Notes: generated from the sequence alone by a model not told the origin. A stretch of 64,000 bases of DNA from Robiginitalea aurantiaca (GCF_030380815.1 NZ_JAUDUY010000004.1:336355-400354), one strand, 5' to 3'; positions 46,675-55,273 are shown, numbered from the stretch's first letter. Numbers and translations are program-made.

Positions 46675-47316
46675 TTAATTTACACGTGGATTTCGTCTGG
46701 GCAGGATGGACGAGGTGTCGTACCCTTTAAATTTACCCATATAATGCGAAATGGTGGTTCCATAGGCATCGGCTAAATCGTGTGCTCCCCAACTGCGCAG
46801 GTATTTTCTCACGTTTCCCGGTCCCGCGAGATGTGCAGCGGCAAGTATTCCGGACTCGGTGATTTCAACCCCTTTGATTTTCTTACCCACAAATCGCGGG
46901 ATATCCCTGCGGAGAATCCACTTATTTCGCGAGAGGTTGGTTACAAAAACACGCTCTTGCAATGCAGGGTTTTTCAGGAACTTTGTGGCATTGTATACGC
47001 CCATCAGTTGAAGGGTACCTATTCCAAATTGATATTTTCCGAGGTATCCCAGGGTATTGGTTATAAAGTAATCTCCACTGGATTCTTTAAAGGCCAGAGC
47101 CTCTCTGAAGCCGATCACTGAGGTTCCCAAAAAAGGAGGTTGAATCCATTCTTTTGGCGTATCAGCTGGCAAAGCGGGATAAATTACGTGAAGTGTTTCT
47201 TTGATCAGAAGCTTTTCCGGAACCCTTACGATAACCTCTGTCCGCGATTCCGAACTGAAGCTTGTAAAGAGTAAAATCATGATCAAAGGACTGATTAAAC
47301 GAATCCTCTTTTTCAT
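46675..47316 (-). CDS. Exported lysozyme-like (lytic transglycosylase-type) protein
   Basis: Secreted protein of 213 aa with a signal peptide (about 1-25). The segment GFREALAFKESSGDYFITNTLGYLGKYQFGIGTLQLMG (about 68-105) resembles the catalytic Glu-Ser motif and the following GxxQ region of lysozyme-like transglycosylases, and HLAGPGNVRKYLRSWGAHDLADAYGTTISHYMGKF resembles the later AYNAG-type helix. Family assignment is by pattern only. A TATCTTTG promoter lies upstream and the mltG operon ends 149 bases away, so it is a separate unit in a cell-wall cluster. Confidence 0.72.
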   Translation of the reverse strand: MKKRIRLISPLIMILLFTSFSSESRTEVIVRVPEKLLIKETLHVIYPALPADTPKEWIQPPFLGTSVIGFREALAFKESSGDYFITNTLGYLGKYQFGIGTLQLMGVYNATKFLKNPALQERVFVTNLSRNKWILRRDIPRFVGKKIKGVEITESGILAAAHLAGPGNVRKYLRSWGAHDLADAYGTTISHYMGKFKGYDTSSILPRRNPRVN

Positions 47317-47373
47317 ATAGCTCGTTTCAAAAGACTTAGGGATTTCAACAAATCCTGCTTATAGTTCTCCGGA

Positions 47374-47407
47374 CAAAGATATACCGGCCATCGTGTGCAT
47401 TCCCCAA
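47374..47407 (-). promoter_or_regulatory. Bacteroidota-type promoter for the lysozyme-like gene
   Basis: On the minus strand TTG (47407-47405), 23-base spacer, TATCTTTG (47381-47374); the spacer is a little long. Leader of about 55 bases. The rest of the 149-base gap holds nothing else I can identify. Confidence 0.5.
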
Positions 47408-47465
47408 AATTGTCTTAAAACGTCAGAAATTTCGGATAAAAAGCAGGAAATAACCTTAAATGTGC

Positions 47466-48509
47466 TTATCGTCGGATTTTTTGAGCATTTAGCCATCGGA
47501 CGTATTGCTCCTTATTGCGGTTGTGCTGTGAAAGTGTTTCCGCAAACTTGTGATACCCAAAGTTTTCGGTATCAGCCACAAAATATAAGTACCTGTGAGT
47601 TTCGGGGTCCAGCACCGCCTCGACAGCCGAAATATCAGGCATGGCAATGGGCCCCGGAGGAATCCCGGGATACTTATAGGTATTATAGGGAGAATTAATT
47701 TCGAGATCCCGGTAAAGAACCCGCTTGATTATCGTATCGAAATTCCCGGTTTCTTTTTTAATTGCGAAGATGACCGTTGGATCTGCCTGCAACAACATCC
47801 CCTTTTTCAGGCGGTTCAGATAGACCCCGGCAACCCTGGGCCGCTCATCCGGTTTGGCGGTTTCTTTGTGCACAATGGCAGCCAGGGCGATAACCTGTTC
47901 AGGGCTCAGACCGAGGGAACGGGCCTTTTCCTGTCGGGCATCTGACCAGAATTTCTTGTACTCTTCCAGCATTCGATCGCGAAACTCTACTGCCGTGGTA
48001 TTCCAATAAAACTCGTAACTGTTTGGTATGTAAGGCAATATTGCCTGATCGGCACTCCAGCCCTGGGCTTCCAAAAATCGTGGGTCGGAAAAGGCTTCCA
48101 GCAGCTCCAGACTATCTGCCTCGAGCTGGGAGGCAATGCGTCCGGCGAGCAGAGACGGACGCTCCTGATTATTGAAGGAAACGCGAACAGGGATATTGCC
48201 GCTCCTCAATGCATTGACAATATCATTATTATTCATCCCGCTGGAAATGGCGTACTTCCCACCTTTTACGTTTTCGACATATCGCTTTCTTTCAGCGGCT
48301 GTTTCAAAGGTCGATATGTCCTTTAAAAGCGGTTCAAGCTGCTGTTTTACCTCCTCGAAATCAGCATCGGAGGGAATATACACAAAAGCCTTATCATTAT
48401 TGAAAGAGGTATTGGATATAAATAACGTCCTGTAGACCATGGCAGAAAAAAGGCCTCCAAGTAACAGTCCGAGAATAACAACAGTGAGCAGAATACGCTT
48501 AATATACAT
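47466..48509 (-). CDS. mltG: Endolytic transglycosylase MltG
   Basis: Membrane-anchored peptidoglycan enzyme (347 aa) that cleaves nascent glycan strands and sets their length. One N-terminal transmembrane helix (about 5-27), then the YceG/MltG LysM-like region, and the catalytic domain with the active-site Glu in LAAIVHKETAKPDERPRVAGVYLNRLKKGMLLQADPTVIFAI (about 210-250). The C-terminal YNTYKYPGIPPGPIAMPDISAVEAVLDP motif is typical. It overlaps the upstream acetyltransferase by 11 bases. Confidence 0.96.
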   Translation of the reverse strand: MYIKRILLTVVILGLLLGGLFSAMVYRTLFISNTSFNNDKAFVYIPSDADFEEVKQQLEPLLKDISTFETAAERKRYVENVKGGKYAISSGMNNNDIVNALRSGNIPVRVSFNNQERPSLLAGRIASQLEADSLELLEAFSDPRFLEAQGWSADQAILPYIPNSYEFYWNTTAVEFRDRMLEEYKKFWSDARQEKARSLGLSPEQVIALAAIVHKETAKPDERPRVAGVYLNRLKKGMLLQADPTVIFAIKKETGNFDTIIKRVLYRDLEINSPYNTYKYPGIPPGPIAMPDISAVEAVLDPETHRYLYFVADTENFGYHKFAETLSQHNRNKEQYVRWLNAQKIRR

Positions 48510-49032
48510 CTGTCCTTATTTTTTGAAATAGCAATTCATCTTTAAATCCTTGGGAGGTCCGCAACCAGTCTTTCCGGACCCCATTCTGCTGAAACCCCAA
48601 CTTCTCGAACAAATGAATGCTTCGGGAATTATCGGCAGATACCCCGGCATACAACTGGTGTAGGTCCAAAACCTGAAAGGCGTATTCACAAAGCAATGAA
48701 AGGGCTTCTGCACCAAATCCGCGATCCCTGTTGCCGGGTTGCGAAATTACAATCCCGATCCCAGCACGTAAATTCCTCGGGTCAAAATCATATAAATCGA
48801 TAAGTCCAATATGGGGTTCTGAATCTGAGCAAATAACCAGGCGAAGTTGCTTGGCCTGGTAGATATCGCAATGCGCCCTATCCAAATAATCCTTGAGTAC
48901 TTTTTTCGAATACGGGGCCAGGGTACCGCTGATTTCCCAAATATCCGTATCGTTTTCCAGAGAGTATAAATACTCGAGATCATCCGGCTCCAGAGCCCGA
49001 AGGGCAATATGCGCTCCCTTTAGCAATTTCAT
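48499..49032 (-). CDS. GNAT family N-acetyltransferase
   Basis: RimJ/RimL-like acetyltransferase (177 aa). The N-terminal LRALEPDDLEYLYSLEND and C-terminal GNRDRGFGAEALSLLCEYAFQVLDLHQLYAGVSADNSRSIHLFEKLGFQQNGVRKDW segments, including the acetyl-CoA loop, are typical of the subgroup. The substrate is unknown. It overlaps dapF upstream by four bases and mltG downstream by 11, so dapF, this gene and mltG are one translationally coupled unit, suggesting a cell-wall connection. Confidence 0.92.
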   Translation of the reverse strand: MKLLKGAHIALRALEPDDLEYLYSLENDTDIWEISGTLAPYSKKVLKDYLDRAHCDIYQAKQLRLVICSDSEPHIGLIDLYDFDPRNLRAGIGIVISQPGNRDRGFGAEALSLLCEYAFQVLDLHQLYAGVSADNSRSIHLFEKLGFQQNGVRKDWLRTSQGFKDELLFQKIRTDVY

Positions 49033-49802
49033 GACACACTCCCTTTAAACACCTGTTCCGCCGGGCCTTCCAGCCAGATATCCGAATATACCGCTCCTTC
49101 TTTTGTAAAACAAACCCTCAGGTTTCCACCTTTGGTCTCAAGGATCGCCTCGGACCCTGAGGCGCGTCCCAACTCGTGCATCGCAATGGCAACCGCGGTA
49201 ACACCGGTCCCACAGGAATACGTTTCACTTTCCACGCCCCGTTCGTAGGTCCGGACTTCGAAATGTCCGGATTCCAATGGGTTCACAAAATTAATATTGC
49301 TTCCTTTTTCGCCGTAAAGGCCATACCGCAGACGCTTTCCTTCCTTCTCTGCATCCAGGGTCTCCCAGTCTTCCCAAAGTTGAACGTGATGGGGTGAGCC
49401 TGTGTCCAGAAAAAGATATTTCGGTTTAACGTGGATTTGAGATACGTCCTGCATCTGAAGCGCTACTACATCCCCGGAGATACGGGCCCTATGAACACCA
49501 TCGAAAGCCACAAAACTGCAGTGTGTATCTATGATTCCCAAATATTTTGCAAACGCCACGATACACCGGCCTCCATTGCCACACATACTGCCCTCCCGCC
49601 CATCGGCGTTGTAATATACCATGCGAAAATCTGTCGAATTGTCAGTTTCGAGCAGGATCAATCCGTCAGCTCCGATACCAAATCGGCGATGGCAGAGGCG
49701 TTCAATAGTTTTGGTATCGTTTTTGGGGAAAAAATCATGGCGGTTGTCCACCATTATAAAGTCGTTGCCTGTGGCCTGATATTTACAAAAGGTCAGTTGC
49801 AT
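49029..49802 (-). CDS. dapF: Diaminopimelate epimerase
   Basis: Converts LL- to meso-diaminopimelate for lysine and peptidoglycan synthesis. 257 aa. Both catalytic cysteines are present: MCGNGGRCIVAF (about C73) and SYSCGTGVTAV (about C202). The start FCKYQATGNDFIMVDNR is typical. The -7 element TATCTTTG ends five bases before the ATG. It leads the coupled dapF-acetyltransferase-mltG unit. Confidence 0.97.
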   Translation of the reverse strand: MQLTFCKYQATGNDFIMVDNRHDFFPKNDTKTIERLCHRRFGIGADGLILLETDNSTDFRMVYYNADGREGSMCGNGGRCIVAFAKYLGIIDTHCSFVAFDGVHRARISGDVVALQMQDVSQIHVKPKYLFLDTGSPHHVQLWEDWETLDAEKEGKRLRYGLYGEKGSNINFVNPLESGHFEVRTYERGVESETYSCGTGVTAVAIAMHELGRASGSEAILETKGGNLRVCFTKEGAVYSDIWLEGPAEQVFKGSVS

Positions 49803-49807
49803 AAGCG

Positions 49808-49815
49808 CAAAGATA
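49808..49815 (-). promoter_or_regulatory. -7 promoter element immediately upstream of dapF
   Basis: Minus-strand TATCTTTG ends five bases before the dapF ATG, consistent with a very short or absent leader. It shares the 98-base gap with the divergent htrA promoter region. Confidence 0.5.
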
Positions 49816-49839
49816 CACTTTAATCGGAGCCGGACTCCC

Positions 49840-49887
49840 GTTAAAATGTCGTTAAACGAAAATCAGAACGAACGAAAAACTGTTAAA
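49840..49887 (+). repeat. Three phased GTTAAA repeats upstream of htrA
   Basis: GTTAAA occurs at 49840-49845, 49851-49856 and 49882-49887. Start-to-start spacings of 11 and 31 bases place all three on about the same face of the helix. The first pair is GTTAAA-N5-GTTAAA, a tandem direct repeat of the kind bound by OmpR-family regulators. Confidence 0.5.
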
Positions 49888-49900
49888 TTTAAACTTCAAA

Positions 49901-51298
49901 ATGCACAAGAACATGAGACGTATAGGAGGTTTATTTGTAGTCGCCGTCCTGGCGGGAGTTTTTACCCTGGGAGCTTATAAAACATTTTTTGAGAAATCCC
50001 AGCCGCTGACTTACCAGAATGAAGAACAGCCGGTTTTCCAGACGAGTTCATATACCACAGCAACAGGAGCACCCCTTAGTGAAGTTGATTTCACGAATGC
50101 GGCTGAGAAAACCGTAAATGCTGTGGTGCACGTAAAAAATATCACCATCAGCAGGGGTCCGGGAAGCCTTATGGAATTCTTTTACGGGTATCAGGAACGG
50201 GCCACACCTCAAGTGGGAACCGGATCCGGTGTCATCATTTCCCCCGACGGGTACATTGTCACCAACAACCACGTAATTGCAAAGGCCACGCAGCTAAGCG
50301 TTACAATGAACAACAATAAGACCTATGAGGCCACCGTGGTTGGAACAGATCCCACCTCTGATATCGCCTTAATCAAAGTGGATACTGAAGATCCACTACC
50401 CTATTTGGTCTTTGGGGACTCCGACAATATAAGAATCGGGGAATGGGTCCTCGCCGTGGGCAATCCATTTAACCTGACCTCCACGGTTACGGCCGGGATT
50501 GTTAGTGCCAAAGCCAGGAACCTGGGAAGAAATCAATCCTTTATACAGACAGATGCCGCAGTTAATCCCGGCAACAGTGGGGGTGCCCTTGTGAATACAA
50601 ACGGGGAGTTGGTGGGGATTAACACAGCAATCACCTCTCAAACAGGGGCTTATATCGGTTATTCTTTCGCCGTTCCCAGCAATATCGCCCGAAAAATCGT
50701 CCAGGATCTGCTGGAATACGGTGATGTGATCAAAGGGGTGATCGGTATCCGCACTGTAGATCCAAACTCAGAATACGCCCGGGAAAATGGGATCGATCAG
50801 GTGGATGGGGTATTCATCGGCGAAGTCGAGGAAGATTCCGGGGCTGAGACAGCAGGCCTCAGAAATGGAGACATCATCAAACAGGTAGACGATATCCAGG
50901 TCCGTAAGTTTGCGGATCTTACAGGGTATATTGCAACCAAGAGTCCCGGGGATCAGGTGGATGTACAACTGGTAAGGGGTGGTGAAATGATGGTAGTTCC
51001 CGTGGAGGTTCGCGAGAGACAGACCATGCAATTGCCGCTCCTGGGTTTCACAATCAAAAACCTGACGGAGGAAGACATGAAAACATACGACATCAAACAA
51101 GGTGTTAAAATTATCGATGTTCCTGAAAACTCGCGTAAATACGGCCTTGAAGGTAAAGTAATCCTCGAAGTAGACGGGCAGGAAATCAGGGACATCAAAG
51201 ATGCCCGGAAATACTTCAGCAACATCTCGCGGTTCGGGCAGACTAGCATTACCCTTAAGAACGCAAATGGAGAACGCGAAAGGGTCATTTTCCAATAA
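49901..51298 (+). CDS. HtrA/DegQ-type periplasmic serine protease
   Basis: Envelope quality-control protease (465 aa). One N-terminal hydrophobic segment (about 8-27) acts as signal or anchor. The catalytic triad is complete: His124 (TNNHV), Asp154 (SDIAL) and Ser226 (GNSGG). Two PDZ domains follow (about 270-365 and 375-465), the first with the GVFIGEVEEDSGAETAGLRNGDII core. A strong terminator follows the stop. Three phased GTTAAA repeats upstream suggest control by a transcription factor. Confidence 0.95.
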   Translation: MHKNMRRIGGLFVVAVLAGVFTLGAYKTFFEKSQPLTYQNEEQPVFQTSSYTTATGAPLSEVDFTNAAEKTVNAVVHVKNITISRGPGSLMEFFYGYQERATPQVGTGSGVIISPDGYIVTNNHVIAKATQLSVTMNNNKTYEATVVGTDPTSDIALIKVDTEDPLPYLVFGDSDNIRIGEWVLAVGNPFNLTSTVTAGIVSAKARNLGRNQSFIQTDAAVNPGNSGGALVNTNGELVGINTAITSQTGAYIGYSFAVPSNIARKIVQDLLEYGDVIKGVIGIRTVDPNSEYARENGIDQVDGVFIGEVEEDSGAETAGLRNGDIIKQVDDIQVRKFADLTGYIATKSPGDQVDVQLVRGGEMMVVPVEVRERQTMQLPLLGFTIKNLTEEDMKTYDIKQGVKIIDVPENSRKYGLEGKVILEVDGQEIRDIKDARKYFSNISRFGQTSITLKNANGERERVIFQ

Positions 51299-51319
51299 AG
51301 TTAATCGGTATTTCGATGT

Positions 51320-51345
51320 AAAGCCCACCCGAAACGGTGGGCTTT
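51320..51345 (+). terminator. Intrinsic terminator of htrA
   Basis: AAGCCCACC (51321-51329) pairs with GGTGGGCTT (51337-51345), followed by TTATTA; it begins about 20 bases after the stop. Confidence 0.85.
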
Positions 51346-51383
51346 TATTATACGATTTCCTATGGCGAAAACGTTTGATTGTA

Positions 51384-51391
51384 TAGTTTTG
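51384..51391 (+). promoter_or_regulatory. -7 promoter element for the GAPDH gene
   Basis: TAGTTTTG matches TAnnTTTG, 26 bases before the ATG at 51418. No -33 TTG at the expected spacing. Confidence 0.45.
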
Positions 51392-51417
51392 CAAAAGATT
51401 TAAAATAACCCTTACCA

Positions 51418-52869
51418 ATGAGCCACAACAGCACCTATGAGAAGGAGCTTGCCTTCCAGGCCGACAGGCGAAAAGCCACCACTGAATTCATAAAAATCAT
51501 AAGCGACCTTTGGTATGACAAGGCGATTGAGGTGGTTTTGTTCCGGAATCAGGTAATCGATAAGAATGTCAGCGACATCATCAATTTGCACGAGTACGCC
51601 GGACAATTTGTTCAAAAACCCATTTCAATTTTTGATTCGGTTGAATTACTCCGCGCGATCAACGACATTAAACTACCGCCCTCAAAGCTGGACATAGGAA
51701 AACTGACCTATGAGTATCATACAGAGGAGGAAAATACGTATCACAACGTAAAGTCCTTCGTTCTGGACAAACTCAGGGATGCCGATTCCTATCCGGCAAT
51801 TGAACCCAAGGATGTTGTGCTTTATGGTTTCGGCAGGATCGGGAGATTACTGGCCAGGGAACTTATGGCTAAAACCGGCAAAGGGAATCAGCTCCGGCTC
51901 CGAGCCATAGTCACCCGGGGGCAATTAACCCCTGAGATACTCGAAAAAAGAGCTGCCCTCTTACGGACGGATTCGGTGCATGGAGAATTCAGCGGTACCG
52001 TAGAGGTGGATGCCCAAAATCACTTGCTCCTGATCAATGGAACCAGCGTGCATCTGATTTCCGCGGATAATCCTGAGGATATTGATTATTCGAAATTCGG
52101 AATTTCTGATGCCCTCGTTATTGACAATACTGGAGCTTTCCGGGATGAGAAAGCACTGGGCAGGCATTTAAAGGCCAAAGGGATCTCGAAGGTGCTCCTT
52201 ACCGCCCCGGGCAAGAATATTCCCAATATAGTACACGGGGTGAATCACAGAGAATTCGATCCGGATCAGGTCGACATCTATTCAGCCGCTTCCTGCACCA
52301 CAAACGCCATTACCCCTCTTTTGAAAGTAGTAGAGGATTCCCTGGGTATCGTTAAAGGGCACATCGAGACCATACACGCCTATACCAACGACCAGAACCT
52401 CGTAGATAATATACATTCCAAATACCGCAGGGGCCGGGCCGCAGCGCTGAATATGGTAGTTACCGAGACAGGGGCCGGAAAAGCTGTCGCTAAGGCATTA
52501 CCGGTATTAACGGGAAAGCTCACCTCGAATGCCATTCGGGTTCCCGTGCCGAATGGTTCCCTGGCCATCCTCAATCTCGAACTCAACAGTACAACGACTC
52601 CCGAAGGCATCAATACCATTGTAAAAAAATATGCCCTGGAAGGAGATCTGGTCGAACAGATCAAATACTCCCTCAGCAACGAACTCGTCTCTTCCGATAT
52701 CGTTGGAACTTCCGCCCCGGCTATTTACGACAGTAAAGCCACTATCGTATCCCCGGACGGCCGGAGTATCGTTCTGTATATATGGTACGACAATGAATTT
52801 GGATATGCGCATCAGGTGATACGACTCTCAAAATATATCGCAAAAGTCCGACGTTTTACCTATTATTAG
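51418..52869 (+). CDS. Glyceraldehyde-3-phosphate dehydrogenase, long N-terminally extended form
   Basis: 483 aa, about 150 longer than ordinary GAPDH. Residues about 1-135 are an extension (YEKELAFQADRRKATTEFIKIISDLWYDKAIEVVLFRNQ) of helical character without known motif. The NAD-binding domain starts at VVLYGFGRIGRLLARE (about 135). The catalytic motif SAASCTTNAITP with Cys293 and the paired His in the C-terminal domain are present. Long GAPDHs of this type occur in Bacteroidota beside a standard-length enzyme; a gluconeogenic role is often inferred. Whether a second copy exists outside the window cannot be seen. Confidence 0.93.
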   Translation: MSHNSTYEKELAFQADRRKATTEFIKIISDLWYDKAIEVVLFRNQVIDKNVSDIINLHEYAGQFVQKPISIFDSVELLRAINDIKLPPSKLDIGKLTYEYHTEEENTYHNVKSFVLDKLRDADSYPAIEPKDVVLYGFGRIGRLLARELMAKTGKGNQLRLRAIVTRGQLTPEILEKRAALLRTDSVHGEFSGTVEVDAQNHLLLINGTSVHLISADNPEDIDYSKFGISDALVIDNTGAFRDEKALGRHLKAKGISKVLLTAPGKNIPNIVHGVNHREFDPDQVDIYSAASCTTNAITPLLKVVEDSLGIVKGHIETIHAYTNDQNLVDNIHSKYRRGRAAALNMVVTETGAGKAVAKALPVLTGKLTSNAIRVPVPNGSLAILNLELNSTTTPEGINTIVKKYALEGDLVEQIKYSLSNELVSSDIVGTSAPAIYDSKATIVSPDGRSIVLYIWYDNEFGYAHQVIRLSKYIAKVRRFTYY

Positions 52870-52906
52870 GATGTATGGCCTGTTTTTATATGTTTTGATC
52901 GGGGTT

Positions 52907-52940
52907 GGGCCCTGAAAGCGTGTTGCTTGTTTTTTTTAAA
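52907..52940 (+). terminator. Weak terminator after the GAPDH gene
   Basis: A short stem AAGC-GTGTT-GCTT (about 52917-52929) followed by a run of eight to nine T. The stem is only four to five pairs, so confidence is low. The remaining gap to 53005 is AT-rich, with a TACTTTAG -7-like element at about 52956. Confidence 0.35.
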
Positions 52941-53004
52941 ATTCCATAATATTAAAGTACTTTAGTCACTTCTTAAACCATTTTACACCAAAGAACAATC
53001 TCAA

Positions 53005-53619
53005 ATGAGGCTACTTAAAACAATTTTTCTCGGCCTTGCGTTATGTGCAGGTAGCATGCTCTGGGCTCAGGAAGAAGAACAGGAAAACTCTCTGGAGGGC
53101 GGAACCATAGAAAGCCAATTTGAATTCCTTTACAGGAAATCCGGGAATTATAATGCGGAAGGAAGAAGGTATGAAGTAGTTCGAAGGATACAGCTCGACA
53201 AAATCAGGGACAATATTTTAGATAGCCTGAACAAGGGGCGTGCAGAAGCCAGGGAACTCAATGCCACCATCGCCCGGCAGGAAGGTACCATTGAAGACCT
53301 CAATGGAAAGCTCGAAAATACGACCAATCAATTGGCGGATATCACCGCCGAAAAAGATAGTATGTCTTTGATTGGTATGCAGGTATCCAAAATCACCTAC
53401 AACCTGGTTTTATGGACCATTATCGGAGGTTTACTGCTCTTCCTGTTGTTGTTTATCTACAAATACAGAAGAAGTAATGTCCTCACCCAGGAAGCCAAGG
53501 TGAAACTCTCCGATGTGGAAAGTGAATACGAGGATCACCGTCGCAAAGCTCTGGAGCGGGAACAGAAAATAAGTCGTCAGCTGCAAGACGAGATCAACAA
53601 ATATAAAAAGGGCAAGTAA
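53005..53619 (+). CDS. Exported coiled-coil protein with one membrane helix, unknown function
   Basis: 204 aa. Signal peptide about 1-21 (cut near MLWAQ). A charged region with the start EEEQENSLEGGTIESQFEFLYRKSGNY is followed by a predicted coiled coil (about 70-115), a single transmembrane helix (about 131-151) and a cytosolic charged helix. Flavobacterial homologues have been labelled tRNA methyltransferase, which I regard as a transfer error from the nearby trmD: no methyltransferase motif is present. A structural or envelope-linked role is possible but unknown. Confidence 0.72.
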   Translation: MRLLKTIFLGLALCAGSMLWAQEEEQENSLEGGTIESQFEFLYRKSGNYNAEGRRYEVVRRIQLDKIRDNILDSLNKGRAEARELNATIARQEGTIEDLNGKLENTTNQLADITAEKDSMSLIGMQVSKITYNLVLWTIIGGLLLFLLLFIYKYRRSNVLTQEAKVKLSDVESEYEDHRRKALEREQKISRQLQDEINKYKKGK

Positions 53620-53639
53620 GACTGCCTTTTTAGTTCTTC

Positions 53640-54077
53640 ATGACTGTCCGGGAAGCGAGTAGAGCGGATTTGCCACAACTGGCAGAACTTATGGACGCCT
53701 ACAGGGTGTTCTACGGAGCCGATTCGGATGTGGAAAAGGCCAGGGTGTTCATGCATGAGCGGCTTATTAAACAGGATTCCGTCATCTTCGTTATCCAAAA
53801 TGACCATGCCTTACTGGGATTCACGCAATTGTACCCATCGTTTTCCAGTGTGAGTTTGAGGCCCCTTTATATTTTGAACGATTTGTTTGTGACCCCGGGT
53901 AAAAGGGGTACAGGACTTGGAGAGGCCTTATTGCGGCATGCACAGGGGTTTTGTCGTGAAAAAGGGGCTAAAGGACTTGCCCTGGAGACGGCAACGGACA
54001 ACCCGGCCCAAAAACTCTACGAGCGATTGGGATGGAAAAAGGATGCCGGGGTATTTCATTACTTTTGGACCTCCTGA
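53640..54077 (+). CDS. GNAT family N-acetyltransferase
   Basis: Acetyltransferase of 145 aa. The core has TVREASRADLPQLAELMDAYRVFY, YILNDLFVTPGKRGTGLGEALLRHAQGFCREKGAKGLALETA with the acetyl-CoA loop (RGTGLG), and the C-terminal YERLGWKKD motif. This subgroup often acts on small amines or amino acids; substrate unknown. It follows the coiled-coil gene by 20 bases and precedes trmD by 27. Confidence 0.9.
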   Translation: MTVREASRADLPQLAELMDAYRVFYGADSDVEKARVFMHERLIKQDSVIFVIQNDHALLGFTQLYPSFSSVSLRPLYILNDLFVTPGKRGTGLGEALLRHAQGFCREKGAKGLALETATDNPAQKLYERLGWKKDAGVFHYFWTS

Positions 54078-54104
54078 GAGTTCAGGAGTTCATAACCGTT
54101 CCTC

Positions 54105-54803
54105 ATGCGAATTGATATTATCACCGTACTCCCCGAATTACTCGAAAGTCCCTTCGGCGCTTCGATTTTGAAACGCGCTATCGACAAGGGCCTCGTTGCG
54201 ATTGGTTTACATAATCTCCGGGACTACGCTACCTCCCGATACAAACAGGTAGATGATTACGCCTTTGGAGGTGGAGCCGGGATGGTAATGATGCCGGAAC
54301 CCCTGGATCGCTGTCTTGAGGATCTGACTTCCAAATGCACCTATGATGAGATCATCTATATGACTCCGGATGGCGAGACCCTGAACCAGTCCATGGCCAA
54401 CCGCCTGTCCCTAAGCAAGAACCTCCTGATTATTTGCGGGCATTATAAGGGTATCGATCAGCGCATCCGGGACCTCTGGGTTACCCGGGAGATTTCAATC
54501 GGCGATTACGTTCTGTCCGGTGGTGAACTAGGTGCTGCTGTATTATGTGATGCCATAATCCGCCTTATTCCGGGAGTCCTCAATGATGAGACCTCTGCCT
54601 TAACCGATACATTCCAGGACAATCTATTGGCACCCCCGGTATACACGAGACCACGGGAATTTAAGGGAAAACACGTGCCTGAAGTATTGTTAAGCGGCAA
54701 TTTCAAAAAAATTGAAGCCTGGCGGGAAGAACAGGCGCTTCTGAGAACGCGGCAGCGACGTCCGGATTTACTCCAGGACCCGCCCCCTGCAAAATCAGAC
54801 TGA
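54105..54803 (+). CDS. trmD: tRNA (guanine-N1-)-methyltransferase
   Basis: Methylates G37 of tRNAs with G36 to prevent frameshifting. 232 aa SPOUT (trefoil knot) enzyme. Typical motifs: [20 protein letters not shown] at the start, [28 protein letters not shown] and [17 protein letters not shown] with the knot, and a C-terminal helical domain. It lies upstream of rplS, which has its own promoter; the trmD-rplS order is common in bacteria. Confidence 0.97.
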   Translation: MRIDIITVLPELLESPFGASILKRAIDKGLVAIGLHNLRDYATSRYKQVDDYAFGGGAGMVMMPEPLDRCLEDLTSKCTYDEIIYMTPDGETLNQSMANRLSLSKNLLIICGHYKGIDQRIRDLWVTREISIGDYVLSGGELGAAVLCDAIIRLIPGVLNDETSALTDTFQDNLLAPPVYTRPREFKGKHVPEVLLSGNFKKIEAWREEQALLRTRQRRPDLLQDPPPAKSD

Positions 54804-54809
54804 TTTTCC

Positions 54810-54839
54810 TTGTGATTTGAGATTATTCAACTATTTTTG
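54810..54839 (+). promoter_or_regulatory. Bacteroidota-type promoter for rplS
   Basis: TTG (54810-54812), 19-base spacer, TATTTTTG (54832-54839). It lies just after the trmD stop and gives a leader of about 64 bases. Confidence 0.65.
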
Positions 54840-54856
54840 CACACGATTTTGGGTCA

Positions 54857-54884
54857 ACCTCTGACGAGGTGCGTGAATGTTGGT
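54857..54884 (+). promoter_or_regulatory. Structured rplS leader, possible autoregulatory element
   Basis: ACCTC (54857-54861), loop TGAC and GAGGT (54866-54870) form a small hairpin in the leader. An alternative pairing of TCAAC (54854-54858) with GTTGG (54879-54883) competes with it. Ribosomal protein genes often carry such leaders bound by their own product. Confidence 0.35.
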
Positions 54885-54907
54885 CCGGATAAATTAAAAA
54901 CAATACA

Positions 54908-55258
54908 ATGGAATCCTTAGTAAGTTTTGTTGAAAACGAATTTGTAGTAAAAAATGATTTTCCGAATTTTTCTTCCGGAGATACCATCACCGTTTACTAC
55001 GAGATCAAAGAAGGGGAAAAAACCCGGACGCAGTTCTTTCGCGGAGTGGTCATCCAAAGACGTGGCTCAGGTGCTACTGAAACCTTCACGATTCGAAAAA
55101 TGAGTGGAACTGTTGGTGTAGAGCGGATCTTTCCGATCAATATGCCCGCCCTGCAGAAGATAGAAATTAACAAGCGTGGGAAAGTACGTCGTGCGCGAAT
55201 CTATTACTTCCGCGGCCTCACTGGTAAGAAAGCGAGAATTAAAGAGATCCGGTCTTAG
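54908..55258 (+). CDS. rplS: Large ribosomal subunit protein bL19
   Basis: Ribosomal protein L19, 116 aa, normal length. Typical motifs: FPNFSSGDTITVYYEIKEGEKTRTQFFRGVVIQRRGSG and RKMSGTVGVERIFPINMPALQKIEINKRGKVRRARIYYFRGLTGKKARIKE. It has its own promoter and leader and is followed by a strong hairpin terminator shared with convergent rocD. Confidence 0.98.
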   Translation: MESLVSFVENEFVVKNDFPNFSSGDTITVYYEIKEGEKTRTQFFRGVVIQRRGSGATETFTIRKMSGTVGVERIFPINMPALQKIEINKRGKVRRARIYYFRGLTGKKARIKEIRS

Positions 55259-55273
55259 GAATAGATCGATACT

